Assembly: GCF_041146395.1 (NCBI RefSeq)
Contig: NC_090997.1
Span: 35,133,501 to 35,197,500, forward strand
DNA length: 64,000 nt
Direction: 5' to 3'
Source: Eulemur rufifrons
Taxonomy: Eukaryota > Chordata > Mammalia > Primates > Lemuridae
The notes under the pieces were generated by a model that worked only from the letters and a program-made list of their open reading frames with translations, did no database searches and was not told where the DNA came from. Below, piece after piece: positions 49,434 to 59,757 of this stretch; position 1 is the stretch's first letter, and every line of letters begins with the position of its first letter. The position numbers and the translations under genes were made by a program.

Positions 49434-49516
49434 TCATATAAAGACTTTTTTTTTTATGAAGACCATAATGAATACAGTGAACACAGCTGTAATTACTATT
49501 CCAGCCCCGAAAGCCG
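49434..49516 (-). other. Candidate terminal exon with a membrane helix
   Basis: On the minus strand, an acceptor-like 'atgacttcatcacag' (AG at 49518-49517) precedes an open segment encoding 'FGAGIVITAVFTVFIMVF', then Ile-Lys-Lys-Lys and a stop (TGA at 49436-49434). A hydrophobic helix followed by lysines is typical of a single-pass membrane protein's end. The two CpGs in this AT-rich area are notable. The open frame extends only to a TAA just upstream of the proposed splice site. I do not recognise the protein, and chance is quite possible. Confidence 0.2.
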
Positions 49517-49535
49517 CTGTGATGAAGTCATGGAA

Positions 49536-50488
49536 TTATGATCTCTTTTAAGCTTATAATTGTGAGTGAGCATATGTACAAGTTTATATTACTGCAGTGG
49601 GATTCTCACAAAGAATCACATTCTGGAAACATTTAAGACAAAATAAGCCTTTCTGATCTGTTAATAAAGTAAACAATCTTGATTTGAAAAGCATAAATCA
49701 CATGTTGGAGACAAAGATGTCAAGTTCTTTGTGTGAGATCACACTCAGTGTTCTCTTCAAAAATAGAAAATAAAGTTGCGCAGTTGTTTCTGTTGTCTGC
49801 ATGTCACTAATTCACATTCCGGATAGGTCTCTTCAGGCAAAATCAGCATCATTTTAAGGTATTTTTTCCTTTCTAAGTTAATGCTGAGCCTGGGCTTGTT
49901 CTCTAGAATAATTGGAACATCAGTGATTAGTCAGCCCTCGGGCACTGGGAGGAAAGAAAACATTTCAGGGCTATTAGACACCTAACGCCAACTTCACGAG
50001 AGCCTGTGCCTGGTGAGAAAAGGGCCCAGCCGTCCAAATGTCTGCACTCGGAGGTTCTGCAAAGAGGCTTTCCCTTACGATGATTCCTTTATGCAGCCCA
50101 CATTTTTTGGTGAGCAGGGGCAAGACAGAAATGAAAACTGTGAATTGATCTACCTGTCCAGGAAGCCAAATTTATAAAAGAAAATAATTCTCTTGACTCT
50201 TCTGACCTCGTCACCTTGTCTGAGAGACCAAAAAGAACTTGGCCTTTTCTTCTACCTTTTTTTTCCTGCTTCTGCAACTTGGCATGAGTTGTGAATTTGA
50301 AACAGAGTTAAAAATCTTTTTCAATGTTAGACTTATTCAGGGAAAAACGTATCCAAGGATCTATAATTCTGAACTTTCAAGGAAAAAAATCCTAAAGGCA
50401 GCAAGCTATGCATTTTTAAGCAAACATGGAAAGCATAACTTTACCTTAAATTGCCACAGAGTTTTAAAACATTAAAAATTCATTTATT
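49536..50488. other. Unique sequence with CpG-retaining patch
   Basis: 49790-50090 has several CpGs ('attccggatag', 'ccctcgggcac', 'aacgccaacttcacgagag', 'agccgtcc', 'actcggagg') and no recognised repeat. It may be a conserved noncoding element. No gene is seen. Confidence 0.35.
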
Positions 50489-50500
50489 AAAATAATTTTC

Positions 50501-50834
50501 GGCCGGGCGCGGTGGCTCACGCCTGTAATCCTAGCACTCTGGGAGGCCGAGGCAGGTGGATTGCTCAAGGTCAGGAGTTCGAGACCAGCCTGAGCGAGAC
50601 CCCGTCTCTACTAAAAATAGAAAGACATTATATGGACAACTAAAAATCTATATAGAAAAAATTAGCCGGGCATAGTGGCGCATGCCTGTAGTCCCAGCTA
50701 CTCGGGAGGCTGAGGCAGTAGGATCGCTTAAGCCGAGGAGTCTGAGGTTGCTGTGAGCTAAGCTGACGCCACGGCACTCACTCTAGCCTGGGCAACAAAG
50801 TGAGACTCTGTCTCAACAAAAAAAAAAAAAAAAA
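50501..50834 (+). mobile_element. Full-length strepsirrhine Alu (AluL-like)
   Basis: The youngest-looking Alu in the window. An intact 5' end 'ggccgggcgcggtggctcac' is followed by the strepsirrhine left-arm sequence 'cctagcactctgggaggccg'. The arm junction is lengthened ('gacattatatggacaactaa' then 'aaatctatatagaaaaaatt'). The right arm runs 'cagctactcgggaggctgag' to 'tgacgccacggcactcactc', and an A-tail of about 18 follows. Many CpGs survive. Target-site duplications 'aataattttc' flank it (50491-50500 and 50835-50844). It is the best taxonomic marker in the window. Confidence 0.97.
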
Positions 50835-51164
50835 AATAATTTTCATTTTACATGCTTATGGCAGAAAACTCAGAAACTGTAGAAAAATATGAAATAAAAC
50901 AAAAGCACTCATAATTTCATTAGCTAAAGAATTGCCCTATTACTCTTTTAGTGTTTTTCCTAAATATATATAATAATGGGCAGTAAATATAAACATACTT
51001 TTTACACATTCAAAAGTTTTTTCCATGATAATCTTAGCAGGTACTATCAGAAAGTGCCAGCATAATCTGTAAAGTTGTTGAGTGTCTGTTATAGTAAAGA
51101 GTAAATGGCATTGAGAAATATATTGGCTCTGAAGGTATGTGCATTATTTAAAACTCCTTCCAAG

Positions 51165-51400
51165 AACCATGTGAATGAGCTTGGAAGCAGATTCTCCCCT
51201 CAGTCGAGCTTTCAGATGAGACCTCAGCCTTGGTCAACTGCTTGAGTGCAACCTTATGAAAGACCCTGAGCCAAGGGCATCCAGCTTAGGTATAGCTGAA
51301 TTCTCAGCCTACAGAAATTGTGACGTAATGTTTGTTATTTTCAACCACTGAGTTTTGAGATAATTTGTTGTTGTGACGGTAACTAAGATATAGCATACGA
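51165..51400 (+). mobile_element. MLT1-like LTR, 3' half
   Basis: 'cttatgaaagaccctgagcc', 'ctcagcctacagaaattgtg', 'tattttcaaccactgagttt' and 'taatttgttgttgtgacggt' follow the 3' half of MaLR (MLT1) LTRs. A solo fragment with no internal sequence. Confidence 0.75.
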
Positions 51401-51409
51401 TAGTTAAAT

Positions 51410-51535
51410 GGACTTTGGCCATTGCACAAACTCTGCCACTCAGTTTACTGTGTAATGTTTGAGTCACTTAACCTCTCTGGTTCTCAGTTTCTTTACTTGT
51501 GGGGTTTGACCAGATTAGTATTTCCCAAACTTCAG
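51410..51535 (+). mobile_element. MIR fragment
   Basis: 'aactctgccactcagtttac', 'gagtcacttaacctctctgg' and 'ttctcagtttctttacttgt' follow the sense MIR core. Confidence 0.7.
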
Positions 51536-53730
51536 CCATTTATTTCAGACTTTTTAATATTTTCCATATCTACTTACAAGCTCTACTATTATTTACTGAA
51601 TTCTTCAAATTGCATCATGATACAAAATTACCTTAAGTCAATTAGGCCATCTGGCAAACATCTCTTTGGTAAATATTGGTAGTCTTCTAGTAGTTACAAG
51701 TTGGGGAAGAATATTTCCCTCTTTCTGACAACTTTTCTTTATCAGATGATATATTACAATAAGTAAAAGTCTCAGACCAAATTCTGTCAAATGTACAAAC
51801 ACTGTATGTCTTCAAAACTAAGATATCATTTATTGCAAGATGCATAGTAATATTATGAATAACTAAGGGCAAAAGAACCACTGCTAATCATAATTAAAAA
51901 TGTCATTAATTATAAGACACATCCAATTCCAGATATGTTAAAATGTGAGAAAAATGTGCACTTTTTGATTAAAGAAATAAGATATTAGCAAGTAAACACC
52001 AAAAGAGGTCATTCTTGGCATTCAGTTCCAGTTTTGTCCTAATGACAGTAGCTCTAGCAAGAAAGGCTAAGGGATGTCCCAAAAGGGACAGCTCGGTGTT
52101 AATGCCAGGACCAGCTATCTTGTAATAAGATCAGGCTACAGGGTTCTCTCTGCAATGGAAGGATTTAAGATCCACTTGGCTCTCAATTTATCTTGAGTGC
52201 TCCTAATCTTATATGCTGCACTGTGGCCTTTGCAGGGTCCATACAAAAGTGCTGGGGCCTGCTCAGTATTCCTAACTTGCTTACCATGAAGAACATACGT
52301 TCAAGCCAATAAAGATTATTTCCAACATGCCTTAAACTAATTAACAAAGCCTTTGATACAGGTTTGATTAAGGTCTTGCTGTCTTTTAAATAGAGATCTC
52401 CTCTTTAGGCCCCGAGGCCTGATTAGGGCTTCAAATGGTCGTTAGCCGTTCCTGGAGTGTAGATTAGAAACACCTAGTTCAAAATACACATCCCACTGTT
52501 TATACTGAAGCATTTTAAAATAAATTGTCACATCCAATATAAAAATGCTCTTATTTTTTGCCAAAGTAAAATTTATCTAGGTAAGAAACTACATGTCACT
52601 ACCGTAATGGAAAATGAGTAACAATGCCGTAAACAGAAGTCACTCATAAAAATTAACACCCGAGTCAAAACAATGCTAGATGCCATTGCTTAGTTAAGGA
52701 TCTAAATTTCAGGCCAGCTCTCTCTTTGTTAAAAGATTAGTAATTGAGAATCTTTTCCTTGAATTAATCAGAAAGGGAAAAAACTGAAAAGGGAGTCATT
52801 TCCTTGGAATGTTATTTAAAATTATTTAATGCTCTGTAATTGTACCACTAAGCTCTGGGTCCTGTACTTTGTGAAAAACTGGATCAGATGATTTCAAAGT
52901 CTCTGATAGGTCTAATATTCTTTGAAATGCAAGTTTTCTTGTTCTTCTTTCATAAAGCTGTGGGTGGAAATGTATGTCATCTTGGAAAATACTACATAGG
53001 TCACTGGCATCTTATGCAGATTGGTTGCTGTGAGAATACTTGAACTAGGGAAGTATTTATTTTCCTAATGATCTCATTAATAAATGAGAACATTATAGGC
53101 AATTACGTATTTTTTCCTCATGGTGCTCATATGCATTTATAATATTTATATTAAAGACTTTTAGTTTGTATTAAAATATGGACTCAAGCCTTCTGGTTTT
53201 AGAAACAACAATAACATAACAATAACAACAACAAATGGTTTTCTGTCTGAGAGCCTTCAGGATTTAATAAGCATTTTCCCCCCTATATCATCTGCCAGCG
53301 ATGATATCACAGTATCTGGTACAATTTGATTTTTGGCACCAGCTTGTCTTTACTTCTGAGACATAGGGCTCACACTCTTCTGGATAAGTTCTTCCGAGTG
53401 GCTTTTACGGAAGTAATCACAACGTTAGACGCGCTAAAGGAGCCTGTATTAATAACCCATAGTTTGGTTTTCTGTCTTCTTTGCAGCATTATTTTGTATG
53501 GTATCTACCTTCTTTCTTACCATTCTCTATACAGCTCTTACAGGAAAATGAAAAAAAATGTTTTATGATTTCCAATAGTGAAGCAAGTTCTAGTGCCTGG
53601 AATCAGTCACCTGAGGACAAATGTCACTCGTATATTTCTAATAGTGGGATGGAGAGTTCTGGGATAGACATTTACCCATTTCTTATTTTTTAACCATTCA
53701 CTTTAAACCATATCCTTAACTACACATTGT
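51536..53730. other. Unique sequence, candidate conserved elements
   Basis: No repeat or gene is recognised over 2.2 kb. 52060-52480 holds 'aattaacaaag' and 'cctttgatacagg' about 20 bp apart and CpG-containing 'ggccccgaggcc'. 53380-53440 has five CpGs in about 60 bp ('ttccgagtgg', 'ttacggaag', 'aacgttagacgcgc'). These patches are typical of, but do not prove, conserved noncoding elements. Confidence 0.4.
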
Positions 53731-53731
53731 A

Positions 53732-54023
53732 TTAGCCTGATTAAAAATTTGAGGGGGATATTTATTTGAAATATTTCTTAGAAAAATCCACAACAGAACT
53801 CATATTCAAAAATAACATGAATTTTTGACTTATCCATGATTTCACAAAAATTGCTCTAAAAAAAATGTGAAAGGTAATCACAAGCCAAACATGCATTTGA
53901 AAGACTGAGGATGTACCTTCACAATAAAAATAAAAGAAGAAAGGTCAAAGTGAAATGTCAGAGATATCAACTGCCTAACTTAGTACTTAAGGAAATAGGA
54001 CATTTCATACTTAATAACCTCTT
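53732..54023 (-). mobile_element. Miniature mariner derivative (internally deleted)
   Basis: About 170 bp at 53805-54022 is the reverse complement of the first 250 bp of the mariner at 28869. Shared blocks include 'tttcacaaaaattgctctaa', 'aggatgtaccttcac' (against 'gaagatgtaccttcac') and the terminal 'aggttattaag'. The other end (53732, after TA) begins 'ttagcctgattaaaaa', similar to the opposite inverted repeat. The middle kilobase with the transposase is absent. This is the structure of a MITE. It is inserted in an L1-like 3' end. Confidence 0.8.
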
Positions 54024-54300
54024 TTAAGGTAGACTGTGATAAGTTAGACATGTATATCATAAACCCTTAGAGCAATTACTAAGGAAAAAAAAACAAGTAA
54101 GTATAAAGAAAAAGTTAATAGTGTAGATAAAATGATTTCATTAAAATGTAATGATGACTATGTCAACAATGGGTGAATCCAAGCACGGGAAGGGTTTATG
54201 GAATTCATTGCATCACTCTTGCAGCTTTTTTGTAAGCCTGAAACTTTTTTCAAAATAATAAGCTTAAGTAAAAAATATTTAATGCCAAAAAAAATTCTTT
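54024..54300 (+). mobile_element. L1M-like 3' end
   Basis: 'aggtagactgtgataagtta', 'agagcaattactaaggaaaa' and 'gaaacttttttcaaaataat' resemble old L1 internal and 3' end sequence in sense orientation. Confidence 0.5.
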
Positions 54301-55719
54301 AGCAGTTTAGCTGAATTTCTTTCATACAATTTGACCAAGAACAAAAAGGGCCAAGCAGTGGTATTTTTATTACAGAATTACATCAGCAACTGGTATCTCT
54401 TGTTGAAACTTTCCAATCTTCAATGGTCTTACATTTTATTTTAATGTTTATTTTAGTATTTTATTACACTTAAAACCTTTCAAAGTTTAATATCAAAACT
54501 ATTTTTGTCTTTAATATTATAATTATTCCAAGTGTGGGTTTTTCTAGGACCATAATTAAAGTATTAATAACTAAAAGTGGGTTTTATTAGGGACAGGACA
54601 TAATAGCACAACCCAACTGAAAGCAAAATTAGTGATTAATTGTTGGAACTTTCTTTAATGCTTTTCCAACTCGCTAGTAGTACTCGCTCACTTCTGTTTA
54701 TTCTCTATGCTTCCAAACTTCTATCCATAAATATTCAAATATGCTATGTTTCACTCCCACGAGGCCTAGTGTGATAGCCTAACTGTCTTTAAGATATTAG
54801 TTATTGACAGCTACTATTTTCTTCAAAGGCAACAATATGGTTTGACAACTGTTTTTTATTCAATCCAGAGCAGTGACCAACAGTGATAATTTTGGCACTG
54901 AGGCAGGAAAGTGACAGAGCTTTTTGTTATAATTTGTAATTTTTTGGTATGCATCAAACCACATTATGCAGATAGCTACATATGGCACAGATTCTATTTG
55001 AAGGACAGCATAATTTTTCATTATAGTTATACTTTTTTTTCACTCTGCTAACAAAGCTTTTTTTTTTTTTTTTTACAAAAGAATGTGTTTCTCATTGAGG
55101 TATAGGCACGCCAAGTCCAAAATTTAAAATCCAAAACATTCTGTATTATCTGAGAGCAAATGAAGCTTTGGAAACAATTATCTGATGGAAAATTACTAGA
55201 TACTTTTTTTTGGTGCCTAAATATATGTTTATTTACACCTTTATCAGTTAATCATTTTGTAGTTTTAAAGAAATCGATATTTGGGAAAACATATAGGTTA
55301 TTAAAACCAGTCATGGCAAGGATGATAACCTTGGAAATTGGTATGTGTATCCATTCTAGCAGCTTTAAGGCTGTCACAAATGTTTGATTTTCTAAATCCA
55401 TGTGATTTAACTTGTTTTTTTACATTGAGATATGTAACAGGTAAACATTGAAACCATCGTATAGTATTAATCCAGTGTAAATTGTGCCAGTTTGACAACT
55501 GCATGGTTTTATGTGCAAAAGAATGAACTATTGGGTTTGTATAGGTTGTATTCCAGGTATGAAGTTATGTTTATTAGTGCACAGTAGTTGTGTTTTTAAC
55601 AAAATGTTTTCCTAAATGGTTCCTACCTTTTATTTCACTTGTCCCATGACCTGTGCTGGTTCTGAGGTATAACAATTTATACACTCAGGACAGAGAAGCC
55701 TTGTTAGGGGTGAGAACAG
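54301..55719. other. Unique AT-rich sequence
   Basis: No gene is seen. A T-run lies at 55058-55074. Confidence 0.45.
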
Positions 55720-55721
55720 AT

Positions 55722-55925
55722 CCTGTAAGGATATGGTTAGCAGCATGGATTCTACAGGCAAATAGCCAAACTGTCTCCACTGATCTGTTATGGGAGTCAT
55801 TTAACTTCAGCAGTCCTAGCTATAAACTGGGATTATGATAGACCTGACTGTGATGATCAAATTCATAAAGCAAATAATACTATGCTTGGCATATAGAAAG
55901 TGCACAACTAATGCTAAACTTTATG
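55722..55925 (+). mobile_element. MIR
   Basis: Sense MIR, nearly full length: 'ggttagcagcatggattcta', 'catttaacttcagcagtcct', 'actgggattatgatagacct', and a tail 'gcttggcatatagaaagtgc'. Confidence 0.8.
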
Positions 55926-56127
55926 TATTTTTTAATCTTAGAGAATTAGAATTGTCCAGGAGATGCTCAGGATTGGAGGGAGAGTGGCTAGGATAGCACT
56001 AGATAAAATTAACAATAATAATTCCAGTTGTAGTGATGAATTCTATATATATTTCTTTATTTTCTTAGGCTGATTTACCTTTTCAGTAATATTTTTTTCT
56101 TTTTGCAAGACCAAAATAAAGTATTGT

Positions 56128-56260
56128 GATACAGTAGAAAGAGCATCTGGCCTTAGAATAAGGGGATTTCATTTCTAGCCTTGGCTTTGCCACCAATTTG
56201 CTGGAAATAAGAGTGGCCCACCATGAGGTCTGTGGGGAAATTGGGCATAGGGTTGGGACA
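56128..56260 (+). mobile_element. MIR-like fragment
   Basis: 'cagtagaaagagcatctggc', 'ggatttcatttctagccttg' and 'gctttgccaccaatttgctg' follow the 5' half of MIR. Confidence 0.6.
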
Positions 56261-57188
56261 ACTGACCAAATTAGCTTATTTTTCTGCCTCCCTTTGTCAC
56301 CTCTCCTAGTGTGGTACAACTCTGCAATGAAGAACATTCGATTGGTGAGGCTCCCCTGTTAGAATCTCCCTAAATTAATTATTGACCTTGTTTTAGGATA
56401 GATTCTTCCCTGTTGCCACAGCCACAATAGTTGTGCTTAGTTGCCTCTCAGGAACTCCAGAAGTGCCCTTCAGCTTTTTAAATCTGATAAATGACACATA
56501 ACAGCTTTCTAATCTTTTAAAGAACCATCGTATTTTTTTCAGATATCACAGTGACCATTCGGGGTCAGAGACCCACAATGATGCTGAAATTATATGGTTC
56601 CCAAAAAGAAAAATGAAATAAAATTTAAAAATAAGCAAACCATCTTCCTCCCACCCCCTTGCCCAAAATAATTCTGAAAGCCGCATTGAAATATACTCCT
56701 AAGCCTTTTATAAGCCTGAATCCTTCAGTTGCCTCCTTCCAGGTGGGAGAGGTCCAGAAGGGGATCCCGTTTTAACACCAAAAGATTGTCATGAAATCTG
56801 TTATTGGATTATCTCCTGTTTAAGGAGATATGATATTGGATTCAGGATGTCTGCCTCCCTTTTATTGCCACATCCCAAACACGCTCTTTACTCAAGTTCC
56901 CCCCAGAGGCAGCCCCTCACATCTTGGTACAGTGCATGCTAGCTTACCAAGGCAGTGTGAGGGTCCCAGTCGATATCCGATTGCCTTAAGCTTTTCTCTG
57001 GGAATTTCATCCTTCTTTCTAATTCATCCTCACCACCCACACTGCTAAAATGTTAAATAGCTAATGCTATACGATTCGTGCCAACATTCTAATGGGACTA
57101 ATGATTTTCACCTACTCTTTGGGAGGTCATTCTTGCCAGTGACCTTTTTGGAAAAGCGCCATTGCATTTGCTTTCTTTTCTTACACCT
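56261..57188. other. Unique sequence, no gene seen
   Basis: No repeat is recognised. The open frames at 56083-56337 and 56830-57048 have no recognisable domains. Confidence 0.4.
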
Positions 57189-57192
57189 TTCT

Positions 57193-57224
<32 letters not shown>

Positions 57225-57255
57225 TTCTTCTTCTTCTTCTTCTTCTTCTTCTTCT
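57189..57255 (+). repeat. (TTC)n / (GAA)n microsatellite
   Basis: About 18 pure TTC units (57202-57255) after a short interrupted start. It creates a poly-serine run in a 91-codon frame at 57064-57339, which is not a gene. Confidence 0.97.
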
Positions 57256-59320
57256 GTACTTTGCAATACCATGGTATGTAATTTTAAATTTTTAATTCAC
57301 GTACATCATACAAACATGCAAGAAAAGCACACAGTTTGATGAATGAGATCACATCCATATAATTACTACGCTGGTCAAAAGCTCGAGTACCTCCTTTATC
57401 AATTTTCTACTTTTGACCAGAAATATAGGTAGGTTCTTATCTGGTTGAACAACTGAATCCAAATTATCTTGGCTAATGAGAGCTTCTAGTGTTGTAACTT
57501 GAGGCTTTGCCCATGGCCTTGTCCTATGAAACGTATTTGTTGATAACTTGGATAAAGCCACTGAAGGCAAGCTTATCAAATTTATGATTGAGGCAGAGGC
57601 AAAAAGGCAGCCTGCCTTTCTTTGCTTTCTAAATGCAGAGATTGTCCTCTTTCTTCCTCTGCTACACTATTTTTTTTCTTTTCCAGTTCAGGAAGCAGAC
57701 TAGGCAGAGCACATAAGAGATAGCATTGTTTCTAATGGCATTGTATAGTCAACTATTAACACTTGCCAATTAAAATCTTGCACTGATTTAAAAGCCGTTT
57801 GTGTCTTTTAATCCTTTGTATGATTATAAGATTCCTTGTGAGGATAGGTTTTATAAAAATTCCCGGAAGGCACAACATTGGCTTTTCATTCTAAGAGAAA
57901 ATAAATGAAAGTAGCACTTGGGAGAGTCTTACATTGTTTCCTAATTTGACAAAACTCCCAGAGGCAGTTTTGTTTACTAATACCTAAATTCCCCACTGGC
58001 GGTAAATTTAGCATCCTTCTGGCTCAACTTGTCCTTATTCCCCTGCTTCTGTTGTCTCCTAAACAGATGATACTACCCAACAGATGTTCTGGCTCTACCT
58101 GCCAATTCCCACCTAGCAACTTTTGGCTGCTGCAGTCACTGGTTTTTCAATACAAGTTTCTCCTGGGGTAGAGGAAGGCCATATTCCAACACCTGGGAAG
58201 GTCTTTTCATGACTTCTGCTCTTGTTATTTTCTGCTTAATCTCCATAAAATTTGCTTCGATTGCTGCTACTTCTCTTTGCCTCACCTGCTATTTCAGAGA
58301 TAAAGGCTCATCTCTTCTAGAAGACATAAGATTTTCTTTCCATGGCTGTGCAGAATTCAGAGACCATATATTATTAGTTTTTAAATTTCAGGTCCACAAT
58401 GATAATTACTACATGATGAGTAAATATGTATATAAAAGCCCCAATCTTGCTGAATGTACATTTCAGAAACCATTCAATTCTCTAAAAAATAAGACTTTTA
58501 TTAGTTCATTCATTTCCTTACACCCATGTTCATTTTATAGAGTTTACTTTTAGTTGTCTTCACTAATAGATGGGAAAAGAAACCATAAGTTCATTAATAT
58601 GCAATTGAATCCCCAACCCATCTGACTTTGGAATGCATTTTGTGTTTGCAGGCAGATTCATGTATCTAAAGCCCGGAGGAGACACTACTAATAAATTAAG
58701 AAGCCTGGATATCTCCCAATTTATGAGAAACCAGGAATATCTCCAATTTTCTCTTCTATTTTTCTCTCCCTCCCTCTTCCCATGCTATATATGGACATCT
58801 TGGTCAATCTTATTATGGAGCAAAGAATCAACAAAAGTGCCCTTTCAGACCTTTCCTGGAAAAAAAAACAGGCATGTAAATGTCTGGCTTTAAAGGCCTT
58901 CTTTGCATAACATGTTCAAAATAATTAGACTCAAAACCCTTTAGACAATCAATAAATGTATTAAGGGCACTACATGCTGAGGATATTACAGAGATAAAGA
59001 TAGAACCAATCTTAAGATGAGGAAGGCAAACCATCTCCAACAGAAAAAATGCCATGCAACACAGTAATAGCAGCCACCTGCATGGCATAGACCGTAAAAG
59101 CTATGGGCTTTCAGAAGAAGAATAAATTTCACCCACAGGTGAAGAGGAGCAACTAATGGATGGAGTAGAGTGTCCCTAGGCCTGTCATGACATTTATTTG
59201 TACTAGCAGGGTAAATTAAGTCTTCCAGATTGAGGGAATGGCCTGAACAAACATGTAGAGACAGGACACAGCCAGTTGCATTAAGAGAACAAGACAAATA
59301 TATAAGAGTAGTGACATATA
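57256..59320. other. Unique sequence, no gene seen
   Basis: No gene or clear repeat is recognised. The 114-codon frame at 58209-58553 and the overlapping frames on both strands at 58633-59339 have no recognisable domain or splice support. Confidence 0.4.
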
Positions 59321-59323
59321 TAA

Positions 59324-59380
59324 ATATATATATAGACACACATATATATATGTGTGTGTGTGTGTGTATATATATATATA
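59324..59380 (+). repeat. (TA)n(TG)n(TA)n compound microsatellite
   Basis: TA-rich, then 'acacacatatatatatgtgt', then TG, then TA units. The AC...GT halves are self-complementary and could form a hairpin. Confidence 0.95.
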
Positions 59381-59570
59381 AAGAAAAACAGGAAAACAGT
59401 ATAGTGGTTTTAGAATATGTTTATTTGTGTTGAATGAGCAAGGGCATGACATGATAGGATCACTGAAATAAAAAAAAATTACAGGACAACCAGTCAGAAA
59501 ACTCAGCTAGAAAGTACTTTCTGTAAGAGAAATGTATTTAGTTATAAGTCCTTAAATAATGTGGTAGCTA

Positions 59571-59757
59571 GGACCAGCTTCATGGACCTGGGACCTATGG
59601 GGTCACACAGGATCCCACACTAGAAGGGCCCCATGCTTGGTTTAATGCTCTGCTGTGGCCATCTTGAAATTCTTAATATTAATAATTTTTGAATGAGGAA
59701 CTTCACACTTTGATTTTTCGATGGGCCCTGCAAATTAGGTAGCTGATTCTGCCACAA
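59571..59757 (+). mobile_element. Old repeat with inverted ends (hAT-like)
   Basis: Begins 'taggaccagcttcatgg' and ends 'ttaggtagctgattctg', so 'gaccagct' and the reverse complement 'aatcagct' form imperfect inverted ends. The interior 'ggtttaatgctctgctgtgg' and 'catcttgaaattcttaatat' recurs in a common mammalian repeat that I cannot name. Confidence 0.5.

Noticed and set aside
57064..57339. 91-codon frame with poly-serine
   Set aside because: The serine run is the TTC microsatellite read in frame.
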